Source of the DNA: Lentisphaerota bacterium
GTDB lineage: Bacteria; Verrucomicrobiota; Lentisphaeria; Victivallales; Victivallaceae
Reading direction: 5' to 3'
Length of the DNA stretch: 64,000 nt
Assembly (NCBI GenBank): GCA_015061815.1
Contig: SUVW01000005.1
Location: 62,001-126,000 of the forward strand
The notes under the pieces were generated by a model, which did no database searches, had not been told where the DNA came from, and saw nothing but the letters and a program-made list of their open reading frames with translations. How positions within the stretch are numbered: the stretch's first letter is position 1; each line of letters starts with the position of its first letter. Of the stretch, positions 17,129 through 27,449 are shown piece by piece. The translations under genes and the position numbers were made by a program.

Positions 17129-19300
17129 TCAGGTGCCGGAGTCGAAATTAATCCGGTCAACATCTGAAATTATTCCCCGGCTGACGTATGATTCCAGGCA
17201 GTGAGCCATCGTGACCATACCATCTTTCGCAGAACTTTCAATTACCGACATCAATTGATGGGTCTTGTTGTCCCGGATCAATGCCCGAACCGGCATGGTT
17301 CCGGTCATGACCTCATAAGCTCCTATCCGCTTGCCGGGGATATCCCGGCGGGGGATCAGTCTTTGGGCAACTACAGCAAGAATACTGCCGGCAAACTGCT
17401 GCCGTATCTGGCTTTGTTGTCCGGGAGGAAAGGAATCAATGATCCTTTCCACTGTCTGGCAGGTGTTGTTCGCGTGGAGTGTCCCAAGTACCAGATGGCC
17501 GGTTTCCGCCGCTGAAATTGCCGCTTGGATCGTTTCGATATCCCGCAGTTCACCAACCATAATGATATCCGGAGCCTGCCGCATGGCACTGCGCAATCCA
17601 TTGGCAAAACTCAATGTATCTGAACCAAGTTCCCGTTGTTCAATAATGCAGCGGTCATGTTCATAAACATATTCAATAGGATCTTCGATCGTGATGATAT
17701 GTCTGGAATCCCGGTGGTTGACCTGATTTATCAAACTGGCCAGGGTCGTGGATTTACCGCTGCCGGTCGGTCCGGTTATCAGGATCAGACCCTGTTTTTT
17801 TTGCATCAATCCGGTAAGTACCGGCGGCAGATAAATCTCTTCCGGAGTCGGGATCACATCGGAAATCAGACGGCCGACCAGTGCCGCATTGCCGCGTTGA
17901 AAAAAGGCATTCAACCGGAATCTGCGTGCTTTGTTGTCTGACAAATTCACTGTGATGGCAAAATCGATATCCCGCTTTTCTTCAAAAACATTGCGCTGGC
18001 GGCGCGAAAGAACGCTGTAGATCAATCTTTGGACATCTGCCCCGGTCAATGCCGGCAGATCAAGTGAGGCAAATGTACCATTCACCCGCAGCTGCGGCGG
18101 AACTCCAACGGTAAGCAGCAGATCGCTTGCTCCTGCTTTTACGGCGGCTTTCAGCAGATCACGCATATCTATTCGGCTGTTGCGCAGAGAATCCGGCAAT
18201 ATTGTATCAGCCGGGTCGTTTCGGTTGCTGCCAAGGCTCATGCCGCGTTGAAGCAAACGCAACTCATCAGGCGTATCGGTCAACTGCAATGCGGTTTCCG
18301 GTGTAATCATCCGGTGGCGGAGCAATTCGATCAGAGAATTGTTGAATGTCGTCATACCGAAGTGATGGCCGGACTGCATGAGTTTTTCCAATTCATCGAA
18401 GTTCTGCTCTGCGATCTGTTTTTTTACAGAACCTGTGCCAATGAGGATATCCAGCACCGGAACCATTGAACTATTGTCGCTTTTTACCGCCAGGCGCTGG
18501 GCGATGACCGCTTCCAGAGCAAGCGCGATACTTCCGGCGGTTGTCTCCCGCTGCTGTTCCGGGAACATATCCAGAATCCTTTCCACTGCACCGGCTGCAT
18601 CGGATGTGTGCATGGTGGATATGACCAGATGACCGGTCAAAGCTGCCGAAATAGCGGTGGAAACTGTTTCCGCATCGCGGATCTCCCCGATGACGATAAC
18701 ATCCGGATTTTCACGCAAAGCATTGCGGAGAGCTTCCGGAAAACCGCCTTGAGTATTGCTTATTTCCCGTTGGGAGATGAGCGAAAGTTTATCCTGATGG
18801 ATAAATTCGATCGGATCTTCCAAAGTCAGGATGTGCTTATTCATGTGGTTGTTGATATAGTTGATTATCGCACTCATAGTTGTGGATTTACCGCTGCCGG
18901 TGGTTCCGGTGATGATCACCAGGCCCCGTGAAAGAGTGGCGATTTGTGTCATGATCTTTTCCGGCAAACCGAGAGAAACAAATGTGCTGCTGCTGCCATC
19001 CCGGATCGGACGGGCAACCAGACACGGGCCGTTGACAGATTCATAGAAGTTGATCCGGAAACGGTGGCCGGAATGCAGGAAAGAACAATCCATTCCGCCT
19101 GATGCAGAATATTTCTCCTCCGCACCTGCCGACAAGCAGTTTTTGCGGAATTCGCTTATTACTTCCGGTTGGATGGGGGGGATGTTTTCTGCCAGTGAAA
19201 TTGCTCCATTTACTCTGAATCCGGGGGATTTCCCGCTGCTGATAAAGAGGTCAGAAGCATTGAATTTTACTGCGGCATCGAAAAATTTTTTGATACTCAT
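17129..19300 (-). CDS. Tandem PilT-PilT fusion (type IV pilus retraction-type ATPase, two modules)
   Basis: Start MSIKKFFDAAVKFNASDLF at 19300. Two Walker A (GTTGSGKSTT, GPTGSGKSTT), two Walker B/Asp boxes (PDVIVIGEIRD, PDIIMVGELRD), two His boxes (GHLVISTMHT, GHLVLGTLHA), and two N-terminal domains (NASDLFIS, GASDLLLTVG). Confidence 0.95.
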   Translation of the reverse strand: MSIKKFFDAAVKFNASDLFISSGKSPGFRVNGAISLAENIPPIQPEVISEFRKNCLSAGAEEKYSASGGMDCSFLHSGHRFRINFYESVNGPCLVARPIRDGSSSTFVSLGLPEKIMTQIATLSRGLVIITGTTGSGKSTTMSAIINYINNHMNKHILTLEDPIEFIHQDKLSLISQREISNTQGGFPEALRNALRENPDVIVIGEIRDAETVSTAISAALTGHLVISTMHTSDAAGAVERILDMFPEQQRETTAGSIALALEAVIAQRLAVKSDNSSMVPVLDILIGTGSVKKQIAEQNFDELEKLMQSGHHFGMTTFNNSLIELLRHRMITPETALQLTDTPDELRLLQRGMSLGSNRNDPADTILPDSLRNSRIDMRDLLKAAVKAGASDLLLTVGVPPQLRVNGTFASLDLPALTGADVQRLIYSVLSRRQRNVFEEKRDIDFAITVNLSDNKARRFRLNAFFQRGNAALVGRLISDVIPTPEEIYLPPVLTGLMQKKQGLILITGPTGSGKSTTLASLINQVNHRDSRHIITIEDPIEYVYEHDRCIIEQRELGSDTLSFANGLRSAMRQAPDIIMVGELRDIETIQAAISAAETGHLVLGTLHANNTCQTVERIIDSFPPGQQSQIRQQFAGSILAVVAQRLIPRRDIPGKRIGAYEVMTGTMPVRALIRDNKTHQLMSVIESSAKDGMVTMAHCLESYVSRGIISDVDRINFDSGT

Positions 19301-19595
19301 AGTCGTAAACCTTAAATTTATCAATAAAAATATACACAATCGAAATTTAGCATCTTTATAACATTTTTTCAATATCAATAAATAATTTTTTTGATATTAT
19401 TTGTTTTTCATTAATTGTTGGCAAAATCACAGAATTTTTGCTGTCATCCGTTTTTACGGCAATCGTAAGATTTGAGAAATTATCTTTTCTCTTACTTGAA
19501 AAAATCTGTCAACCGCTTATAATTTCTTTGTGAGAGTGCCGGAAAGAGGAGACGGCATGATTTTCTGCATAAATTAATTATTGAGGAGAAAGAAT

Positions 19596-21059
19596 ATGCG
19601 GGAATTTTTCAAAAGTATGTGGCGGAGTGTAGTTGAGAGTAATCTGCCGGGGATCATCGGTGCGATCATCGTATTGATCATCGGTTGGATAATCGCTGTC
19701 TGGATTTCAGGTAAGGCTGCCGCATTAGCCGGGAAGTGTGCGGAAGTTTACCGTAAAGATGATGAAATCCCGGGCGGTGATCCGAAACGGGCGGGAATTA
19801 TTACCGGCAGAGTGGTTTTCTGGTGCGTGATGATTCTGGCTGTTTTGGGATGTATGTCATTGCTCCATCTGGATTATGCCGCTGTTCCGCTGCGGGAATT
19901 CATCACTGCGATAGCGGAATATCTGCCCAATATTGCCGGAGCTTTACTGTTGATGTTTCTGGCAAGGATCACCGGCGGATTGGTCAGAAATTTTGTCCGG
20001 CATTGGCTGGAAAAGCGTAAACAGCCGGATGATTTGGATGGTTCAAATCAGGAAGCTGTTGAAAAAAGGGCCGCATACAGTGCTCAAACTGCTTATGTGC
20101 TGGTTTGGCTTTTCTTTTTACCGGCTATTCTCAATGCATTGAATATTTATGGCATAACAGCTCCGCTGCAGGCAATGTTTGCCGTGATCATGACCTTTTT
20201 GCCGCGAATCATTGCTGCTGTTCTGATCTTTTGGATCGGTTTCTGGGCGGCCGGAATCGTCCGGCGGGCAGTTTCCGGGGCGGCCGTGATGATGCATGTC
20301 AATAAATTCTGCGGCATGTGTGGTTTTGATAAAGAAGGATTTCCTCATGCGGCCGGATTGCTGGGCAATGTGGCGTGGATTTTGATCATCATTCCGGTGA
20401 CAGCGGCAGCATTGACGGCGTTGAATATTGAAGCATTGTCACATTCTGTGACCGGATTTTTGAATATGCTCTTATTTGCGGCCGGGAATATTATCGGCGC
20501 AGTTGTGATCATTGCAGCTGGTGTGATATTGGCCAGAATCGCAAATTCAATTGTCCGGAAACTGGTGTCAGGTTTGGGCGGCGACCGGTTGATGGCAAAA
20601 TTATCCGGCGGACGTGATGATATGCCAAAGTGGGATCTGACGGTAATTTGCGGAAAAGTGGCTGCTGCAGCGGTGATGGTGCTGGTTATTATCGGAGCCT
20701 GTGAAATTTTGCAGCTTTCCGGTCTGGCTGAAGTTGTTCGCAGATTTGCAATTTTCGGCGGGAATTTGATATTGAGCGCGATCGTTATAATTGCCGGGAT
20801 CATGCTCGGAGATTTTATTTGCGGATTTTCCGGACGGGAAAAAGATCATCCATTGAATCATTTTATCCGTCTGGCTCTTGTCGTGTTTGCCGTTGCTCTG
20901 GCTTTGAGCAATTTGAATATCGGCCAAACGATCGTGGAAACTGCATTTGCCATGCTGCTCGGTGCTGTTTGTGTTGCAGCTGCTTTGGCTTTCGGACTCG
21001 GCGGTAGAGAATTTGCCGCCAATATGCTGGATAAATGGTTGAAGAAAAATAAAGAATAA
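19596..21059 (+). CDS. Multi-TM mechanosensitive-channel-like (conserved TM helix) protein
   Basis: RBS GAGGAG 5' of ATG 19596; repeated hydrophobic segments including IVLIIGWIIAVWISG, IAAVLIFWIGFWAAG, FGLGGREFAANML. Confidence 0.75.
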   Translation: MREFFKSMWRSVVESNLPGIIGAIIVLIIGWIIAVWISGKAAALAGKCAEVYRKDDEIPGGDPKRAGIITGRVVFWCVMILAVLGCMSLLHLDYAAVPLREFITAIAEYLPNIAGALLLMFLARITGGLVRNFVRHWLEKRKQPDDLDGSNQEAVEKRAAYSAQTAYVLVWLFFLPAILNALNIYGITAPLQAMFAVIMTFLPRIIAAVLIFWIGFWAAGIVRRAVSGAAVMMHVNKFCGMCGFDKEGFPHAAGLLGNVAWILIIIPVTAAALTALNIEALSHSVTGFLNMLLFAAGNIIGAVVIIAAGVILARIANSIVRKLVSGLGGDRLMAKLSGGRDDMPKWDLTVICGKVAAAAVMVLVIIGACEILQLSGLAEVVRRFAIFGGNLILSAIVIIAGIMLGDFICGFSGREKDHPLNHFIRLALVVFAVALALSNLNIGQTIVETAFAMLLGAVCVAAALAFGLGGREFAANMLDKWLKKNKE

Positions 21060-21067
21060 AAAAATCC

Positions 21068-21102
21068 GCCCTCTGCCGGCAGTATCGTTTCCGGCAGAGG
21101 GC
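21068..21102. terminator. Hairpin between convergent genes
   Basis: GCCCTCTGCCGG-CAGTATCGTTT-CCGGCAGAGGGC; A-run upstream suggests termination of the minus-strand gene. Confidence 0.7.
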
Positions 21103-21112
21103 GCACTGAAAA

Positions 21113-21781
21113 TTATTTGACCAAATCAGTCGTCGGTATCCAGAGTACTTCCGGATCAGCCGCAAGGCGGCGGAGCTTGTCTTCGTAATCAGCCCACAAT
21201 TTCGCATCATCCATCATCTCATAACTGTGTCCCCAGAAGTAGAAGATGCCATCTGTCTTTTTAGCTGTTTCAAATGCCAGCCAGAAGTTCTCATCCTGAA
21301 AGTGGCAGCTGGAATGCAGGATCATCGGATGCTTGAATCCGGAAACCCGATCCGTATATTCGACAGTCCTGCCGTACGCAAAACCGGCTTCCAGAAGCAT
21401 ATCAGCTGTTTCCGGGGTGTATTTGCCGCAGGGCCAGGCAAATCCCGGACACTCTTTCTGGAACATATCCTCCAGAATTTTTTTGGCATCGGCCGCTTCG
21501 GCCAGAAAGACTTTATCATCAACATCCCCGGCGTTGCAGTGACACATGGTGTGTGAAGCAACATCAAATCCGGCATAAACATCTTTGATTTCGTTCCACG
21601 CCAGTTTACCCGGACAATATCCGCTGTCCCGGTAGGTCCAGCCGGTAGTGCGGCGGTTTTTCGCCGAATGCAGAGCCGGATTGAGATTGAATGTGGCTTT
21701 GGCATTGTACTTGCGGCATAATTCGGTAAGTTTGATGTCATTGAGTACGCCATCGTCCCAGCATTGAGCGACTTTTATCAT
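21113..21781 (-). CDS. Polysaccharide deacetylase-family protein
   Basis: QCWDDGVLNDIKLTELCRKYNAKATFNLNP, DVASHTMCHCNA, GFAWPCGKYTPE. Confidence 0.85.
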   Translation of the reverse strand: MIKVAQCWDDGVLNDIKLTELCRKYNAKATFNLNPALHSAKNRRTTGWTYRDSGYCPGKLAWNEIKDVYAGFDVASHTMCHCNAGDVDDKVFLAEAADAKKILEDMFQKECPGFAWPCGKYTPETADMLLEAGFAYGRTVEYTDRVSGFKHPMILHSSCHFQDENFWLAFETAKKTDGIFYFWGHSYEMMDDAKLWADYEDKLRRLAADPEVLWIPTTDLVK

Positions 21782-23268
21782 ATCTCTTTTCTCCTTCCTT
21801 GATTTTGAGTAAGATGATCAACAATTTTTTGAGCCGTTTTTAATCCGATTCCCGGTACTTTGGCCGCAATTTCTGCAGCATCTGCCCGGATTATTCCCGC
21901 CAGTGAACCGAAAGCCCGCAACAATTGGCGTTTTCGTACAGCTCCAATACCGGGAATATCATCCAGAAGTGAAAGCTGTATGCGTTTTTCCCGTAAGTTG
22001 CGATGGTAGGTTATCGCGAACCGGTGTGCTTCGTCACGTACCGATTGGAGCAGACGCAATGCATGATCATGGCGGTCAAGTATGATCGGTTCACTCCGTC
22101 CGGGAATAAATATCTCTTCATTTTTTTCAGCCAGAGCCAACAGCGGCAGCGGTGGTGCGCCCACTGAAATCAGCGCATCAACGGCACTGGAAAGCTGTCC
22201 TTTACCGCCATCGACCATCATCAGATCCGGGAAAGGGCGGTTTTCCGCGATCAATCTGGAAAAATGACGTGAAACAGCTTCTCGCATCATAGCGAAATCA
22301 TCGCTTTGCATTACTGTCTTTATCCGGAATCTTTTGTATGCCTGCCGATCCGGCTTGCCGTTGGTGAATGTCACCATACTGGCAACAGCCAGGGTCCCGA
22401 GGATGTTGGATATGTCAAAGCAGATGATTTTTTCCGGAGGCCCGGGCAATCCCAAGCGTTGTGCCAGCGCACGAACTCCCAGCTCTCCGGGAGGAAAGGG
22501 GAGATCAGGCAGAAACGGATTGGCGAAAATCCGGTTCCTCTGTCCGAAAACGGCGGCGATATTGGCTCCGGCATCCCGGTAGCGGGCCGCCAATTCAAAT
22601 TTTCCTTCAGCGGCGGCCTGTTTCATTTTGGCTTTTACTGCCTCCTGAACCGGAGAAATATCGCCATCCAGAACCGCGAGGGCAGCTTCCAGACGTTGAT
22701 GATATTCACTTTCGCTTACTTTACCGGTGCAGGGGGCGCAGCAGTCTTTGACCAGACGTTTCAGACAGTGCTTACGCGTTTCCAGATCCGGTTCACTGCT
22801 TTTGCATCCGCGTAAACCGAAGTGGGTCAAAAGGAATTCTCTGGTCATTTTCAGTGCCGTACCATGCGGAAACGGGCCGAAGTAACGCGCGTTATCCGGT
22901 TTTTTCAACCGGGCCAGCGAGAGAGTCGGAAATTTTTCCGACATATCAACTTTCAACAGAAGAAAACGCTTGTCATCCCGCATGAGGATATTGTAGTAAG
23001 GAGCATAACTTTTTATCAACTGGGATTCCAGCAAAAGAGCTTCATTTTCGTTGCGTACTACAGTAAAAGACCATTCGTAAATTGAATTTATCAGTGAGCG
23101 TAACTTCGCATCTCCGGTGCGTTTGCGGGATGGTTGGAAGTAGTTTCCAAGCCGCCTCCGCAGATCCCTGGCTTTGCCGACGTAGATGACTTTGCCGAAG
23201 CGGTCGCGGAACATGTATACTCCGGGTTTGGCCGGGATCTCCGAAGGATGGTACTCTTCAAATTTCAC
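21778..23268 (-). CDS. uvrC: Excinuclease ABC subunit C
   Basis: GIY-YIG domain (KPGVYMFRDRFGKVIYVGKARDLRRRL), UVR segment, ICFDISNILGTLAVASMVTF, DLMMVDGGKGQLSSA, C-terminal HhH (LDDIPGIGAVRKRQLLRAFGS, VPGIGLKTAQKI). Confidence 0.95.
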   Translation of the reverse strand: MKFEEYHPSEIPAKPGVYMFRDRFGKVIYVGKARDLRRRLGNYFQPSRKRTGDAKLRSLINSIYEWSFTVVRNENEALLLESQLIKSYAPYYNILMRDDKRFLLLKVDMSEKFPTLSLARLKKPDNARYFGPFPHGTALKMTREFLLTHFGLRGCKSSEPDLETRKHCLKRLVKDCCAPCTGKVSESEYHQRLEAALAVLDGDISPVQEAVKAKMKQAAAEGKFELAARYRDAGANIAAVFGQRNRIFANPFLPDLPFPPGELGVRALAQRLGLPGPPEKIICFDISNILGTLAVASMVTFTNGKPDRQAYKRFRIKTVMQSDDFAMMREAVSRHFSRLIAENRPFPDLMMVDGGKGQLSSAVDALISVGAPPLPLLALAEKNEEIFIPGRSEPIILDRHDHALRLLQSVRDEAHRFAITYHRNLREKRIQLSLLDDIPGIGAVRKRQLLRAFGSLAGIIRADAAEIAAKVPGIGLKTAQKIVDHLTQNQGRRKEI

Positions 23269-23272
23269 AGAT

Positions 23273-24877
23273 TCAGCCTATTTTTATTCCGGTTTCCGCA
23301 TCGACCAGCAAAAATTCTTCATAATGCAGTGACGGATCTGCACGGAAACTTAATTCCGTTTTGTATTTAGTTTCCAGATCATTGAGCAATTCGGCATCTT
23401 CATCACGGAGTCTGGCGAGAATGTCCGGATGCATGAATACTCTCAAGGCAGTGCTTTTATACTTTTTATCCCGCATTACGGCGCTCAATTGCCGCTGTAT
23501 TTCCGCACTCATCGTCAGGGCGGATTTTACCAGGCCGGAACCGTGACAGTATGGGCATGGGTCATAGACTTGATCGAGGATGCTTTCGTGTTCCCGCTGG
23601 CGGGTCATTTCCATAAGTCCGAGTTTGCTCAACGGCAGAACTTTGGTTTTTGCCCGGTCATCTTTGACCAGCTTTTTCATATAACGGTAGAGTTCTTCCC
23701 GGTCAGATGCCGAACGCATATCTATAAAATCAAGTACGACCAGTCCGCCGACATCCCGCAACCGGAGCTGTCGGGCGATCTCTTCGGCGGCCTCCAGATT
23801 GGTTTTCAGGATGAATTCCGGTTGTTCAGCAACTTTTCTTCCGTGTCCGGAGTTTACATCAATGGCGATCAAAGCTTCTGTTTCGTCGATCACGATAGCT
23901 CCGCCGCCGGGCAGTTTTACTTCCCGCTGAAATACATTCTTGATTTGTTCATCAATGTTGTAATAATCAAAAATGGGGGCAGAACCTTTAAAACGGTTGA
24001 CTTTACCGGCCAATTTACTGCCGCCGATACGCTTCAAAGTATCTTTTATATGCTTGTATGCATCCGGATCATCGACGACTATACCATCAATTTCGTCGGT
24101 CATGAAATCTCTTACTGTGCGGTCAAGCAGATTCGGTTCAGTAAATAACCTTGCCGGAGCGATACCGGCAGCTACTCCATTTTCAATTTTCTTCCAGTAA
24201 TCCAGCAAAAGGTCAAGATCCCGTTTGAAAAATGCAGATTTTCTTCCTTCCCCGTTGGTGCGGCAGATCATCCCCATCCCTTCGGGGAGTTCCAATTGTT
24301 CCATTATTTTCCGCAGACGTTCACGTTCGGAGGAGCTTTCTATGCGCGAGGATAATCCGATGTGTTCACTGTAAGGCATCAATACCAGAAAACGTCCGGG
24401 TATGGTGATGTCGGTGGTTACTCTGGCACCTTTGGTGCTGATCGGAGCTTTGACTACCTGAACGAGTATTTCCATACCGGGTTTGAAAATATTCGGGATA
24501 TCTTCGGTCGTGATCTTTTTTTTGCGGCGGGATGCTTCGGCGGAAAGAGGGGAATTTTCCGGGACTTGCCGCTGTTTGCATCTTTTGGTATTTATATCCG
24601 CTTCCTTGTATTCCAAATCGGACCGGTACTGTTCAACCAATTCCGAATTTCCCGGCAGCATCTCTTTGAAGTGTAAAAACGCATTTTTTTTAGCACCGAT
24701 ATCAATAAATGCTGCCTGCAGAGAACAATCCAGATTGATGATCCTGCCGAGGAAAATATCTCCTGCTTTTGGAGCCTCATCATCCCGTTCCAGTTTGTAT
24801 TCTTCCAGCTTGCCGTTGTTGAGCATGGCGAAGCGGCGTTCCAGTTTTTCGCAATTCAGAATGATCTCTTTACTCAT
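23273..24877 (-). CDS. Ribonuclease E/G family protein
   Basis: GDIFLGRIINLDCSLQAAFIDIGAKKNAFLH (S1), IVIDETEALIAIDVNSGHG, GGLVVLDFIDM, CPYCHGSGLVKS Zn-link. Confidence 0.93.
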   Translation of the reverse strand: MSKEIILNCEKLERRFAMLNNGKLEEYKLERDDEAPKAGDIFLGRIINLDCSLQAAFIDIGAKKNAFLHFKEMLPGNSELVEQYRSDLEYKEADINTKRCKQRQVPENSPLSAEASRRKKKITTEDIPNIFKPGMEILVQVVKAPISTKGARVTTDITIPGRFLVLMPYSEHIGLSSRIESSSERERLRKIMEQLELPEGMGMICRTNGEGRKSAFFKRDLDLLLDYWKKIENGVAAGIAPARLFTEPNLLDRTVRDFMTDEIDGIVVDDPDAYKHIKDTLKRIGGSKLAGKVNRFKGSAPIFDYYNIDEQIKNVFQREVKLPGGGAIVIDETEALIAIDVNSGHGRKVAEQPEFILKTNLEAAEEIARQLRLRDVGGLVVLDFIDMRSASDREELYRYMKKLVKDDRAKTKVLPLSKLGLMEMTRQREHESILDQVYDPCPYCHGSGLVKSALTMSAEIQRQLSAVMRDKKYKSTALRVFMHPDILARLRDEDAELLNDLETKYKTELSFRADPSLHYEEFLLVDAETGIKIG

Positions 24878-24882
24878 GATTA

Positions 24883-25851
24883 TCAAATTTCCGCTTCTGT
24901 AATAAATTCCGGCAGTTCGCCGCGCATTCCGTTGCGGAATGCAGATGCACTCATACGTTTGCCTCCGGATGGGATCAATTCAATGATTTCCAAAGCGCGG
25001 CCGTCACCGCAGCCGATGACAAGCCGTCCGGGAAGTTCCGCGCATTGAGCGGGGGCAATATCATATCCGTCAACTATCCGGGCTGAACAAATTGTAAACG
25101 CAGATTCTTTACCGGAAGATGTCCGGAATCCGGCAGATGCTCCCGGCCAGGGGAAGTAGGCTCTGGTCATTGCTTCAATACGTTTGGCCGGTAAATTCCA
25201 ATCGATCACGCCATCACGTTTGGTTATTTTCCGGCATATCGTGACGGCTGCCGGATCCTGGGGGAGCGGTTCGATTTTCTTTTCTGCGATATCCCGCAGG
25301 ATTTGCACCGCATTTTTTGCGGCCAGTTCACCGAGGGTATTTTCCAGAGAATCGGCATATTCGTTTTGTTCCAATTTCATCCGCAACTCCCGGAAGACCG
25401 GCCCGGAATCCAGCCCTCTTTCCATTTGCATGAAACAAACGCCGCTTTCTTCATCGCTATTGAGAATCGCCTGTACGATCGGGGATGCTCCCCGGTAGCG
25501 CGGCAAAAGTGAAGCGTGTACATTGACACAACATACTCGCGGAACTGCCAACAGCGGAGCTTTCAATATTTGCCCGAAAGATACTACGCAGAGCAGATCC
25601 GGAGCCATCGCTGTCAGGCAATCAATAAATTCAGGAGTGTTGACATCGGCAGTACGGATCACATCCAGTTCCAATTCCAGTGCGGCAGCAGCCAGCGGTG
25701 TCGGAGTCAGAATCCGTTTGCGTCCGGCCGGCCGGTCCAATTGGGAAATCACCGCCGCTAAATCGGTTCCCGGAGATTGCGCCAACGCCCGTAAAATCGG
25801 GATGGCGATCGGCCCGGAACCCAGAAAAACGATTTTTAATGGTTTAAGCAC
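24883..25851 (-). CDS. fmt: Methionyl-tRNA formyltransferase
   Basis: KIVFLGSGPIAIPILRAL, VNVHASLLPRYRGASPI, ITKRDGVIDWNLPAKRIEAMTRAYFPWPGA. Confidence 0.94.
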   Translation of the reverse strand: MLKPLKIVFLGSGPIAIPILRALAQSPGTDLAAVISQLDRPAGRKRILTPTPLAAAALELELDVIRTADVNTPEFIDCLTAMAPDLLCVVSFGQILKAPLLAVPRVCCVNVHASLLPRYRGASPIVQAILNSDEESGVCFMQMERGLDSGPVFRELRMKLEQNEYADSLENTLGELAAKNAVQILRDIAEKKIEPLPQDPAAVTICRKITKRDGVIDWNLPAKRIEAMTRAYFPWPGASAGFRTSSGKESAFTICSARIVDGYDIAPAQCAELPGRLVIGCGDGRALEIIELIPSGGKRMSASAFRNGMRGELPEFITEAEI

Positions 25852-25913
25852 TTGAAAAAAACCTTATACACATTCATATTTAATAATACACACATTTATA
25901 ATATAATACAACA

Positions 25914-26432
25914 ATGGTGCAAATTCCAGAAATTATGAAAAATATGAAGCAAATAGTTATAATGTTAGGCGGAAATTTGCCGGGGACCGGGCAGGCGATG
26001 GCAACAGCTGTAGAAAAATTCCGGATGGCAGGCGTGCAGAATATCCGCTGCAGCCGGATAATGATGTCTGCTGCGGAAGATTGTGTGTCGGGGACTCCTG
26101 ATTTTCTGGATATGGCAATGACCGGATCATGGTGCGGTACTCCCGGAGATTTGCTGGCATTATGTCAGCAAATTGAATGTGAAGCCGGACGCCCGGCACA
26201 TCACAGCAGCCGGGAATCCCGGATACTGGATTGCGATATCATCCTTTTTGGTGAAGAGGTCATAGATTCTCCTGATTTGACCATTCCGCATCCGCGTGCG
26301 CATTTGCGGGAATTTGTGCTGCGCCCGCTGGCTGAAATTTCTCCGCAAACATCTTTCCCTGATGGAATGACTGTGCTGGAAAAACTTCACCGGTTGGAAA
26401 CCGGATACAAGCCGGATACAGTGAAACGTTAA
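25914..26432 (+). CDS. folK: 2-amino-4-hydroxy-6-hydroxymethyldihydropteridine diphosphokinase
   Basis: IMLGGNLPGTGQAM, SRESRILDCDIILFGEEVID, IPHPRAHLREFVLRPLAEI. The actual start may be an internal Met. Confidence 0.9.
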   Translation: MVQIPEIMKNMKQIVIMLGGNLPGTGQAMATAVEKFRMAGVQNIRCSRIMMSAAEDCVSGTPDFLDMAMTGSWCGTPGDLLALCQQIECEAGRPAHHSSRESRILDCDIILFGEEVIDSPDLTIPHPRAHLREFVLRPLAEISPQTSFPDGMTVLEKLHRLETGYKPDTVKR

Positions 26433-26438
26433 AAGATT

Positions 26439-27437
26439 TTACCTGTTTGCCAGATTTTGGAAATACCACTGTGCTGTTGACTTCAATCCGCTTCTGATAT
26501 CGTATTCCGGGATATATCCTAAAAGTGAAGCGGCTTTGCTGATATCAGCCAGACTGTGCGGGATATCGCCGGGCCGTTCCGGGGCATAAACCGGCAGGAT
26601 GTTTTCTATTTCCCGGTCGAAAACCGATAACTCTTCCCGGAGATAAGAAAACAGCTCATTCAATGTGGTTTCTTTGCCCCCGGCAATGTTGTAAACCGTA
26701 TTGCATGCCGCCGGATCATCAGCCGTCAGCGCAAGAATATTGGCTTTGACCACATCATCAATAAAGGTGAAATCCCGGCTGAAAGAGCCATCACCATTTA
26801 TGACCGGAGATTGATGTGCGATCAGTGCCGCTGAAAATTTGGGAATGACCGCTGCATACGCCCCGTCCGGGTCCTGCCGTCTGCCGAAAACATTGAAATA
26901 ACGCAGCCCGATGCAGTCGATGCCGTAAATCTGATGGAAATTTGCTGCAAATTGTTCATTCACACTTTTAGTCAGTGCATAGGGGGATAACGGGATGCCG
27001 GTGCGTTTTTCCACTTTGGGAGAATCCTGACAATCGCCGTAAACTGAACTGCTGGAAGCGTAGACAAAACGTTTTATCCGGGAATCAACGGCAGCGTGCA
27101 GCATGTTGACAAATCCGCTGATATTGACACTGGCGGACGTGCCGGGATCTTTTATTGAACGCGGTACACTCCCAAGAGCTGCCTGATGAAGCACAAAATC
27201 TGCTCCGTCAACAACTTTCCGGCAATCATCCGGATTGCGGATATCGCCTTGTGTTAAAGTGAAATTCCGGTGTCCGGAAAAACGTGCAAGATTTTCCCGT
27301 TTTCCGGTGGCAAAATTGTCCAGAACGACAACTTCACAGCCAAGTCGGAGCAGAGTTTCCGTCAGGTTTGAACCGATAAAACCCGCTCCGCCGGTAACGA
27401 CGATCCTGCTGTTTTCCAGAATTTTGGCATCAAACAT
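26439..27437 (-). CDS. NAD-dependent sugar-nucleotide epimerase (WbpP/TviC-like)
   Basis: [64 protein letters not shown]. Confidence 0.85.
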   Translation of the reverse strand: MFDAKILENSRIVVTGGAGFIGSNLTETLLRLGCEVVVLDNFATGKRENLARFSGHRNFTLTQGDIRNPDDCRKVVDGADFVLHQAALGSVPRSIKDPGTSASVNISGFVNMLHAAVDSRIKRFVYASSSSVYGDCQDSPKVEKRTGIPLSPYALTKSVNEQFAANFHQIYGIDCIGLRYFNVFGRRQDPDGAYAAVIPKFSAALIAHQSPVINGDGSFSRDFTFIDDVVKANILALTADDPAACNTVYNIAGGKETTLNELFSYLREELSVFDREIENILPVYAPERPGDIPHSLADISKAASLLGYIPEYDIRSGLKSTAQWYFQNLANR

Positions 27438-27449
27438 ATTCTATTTCCG

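Noticed and set aside
21778-23268. UvrC is short (496 aa) and might be truncated
   Set aside because: GIY-YIG, UVR, endonuclease and C-terminal HhH motifs are all present in order, so it is read as a compact but complete UvrC.
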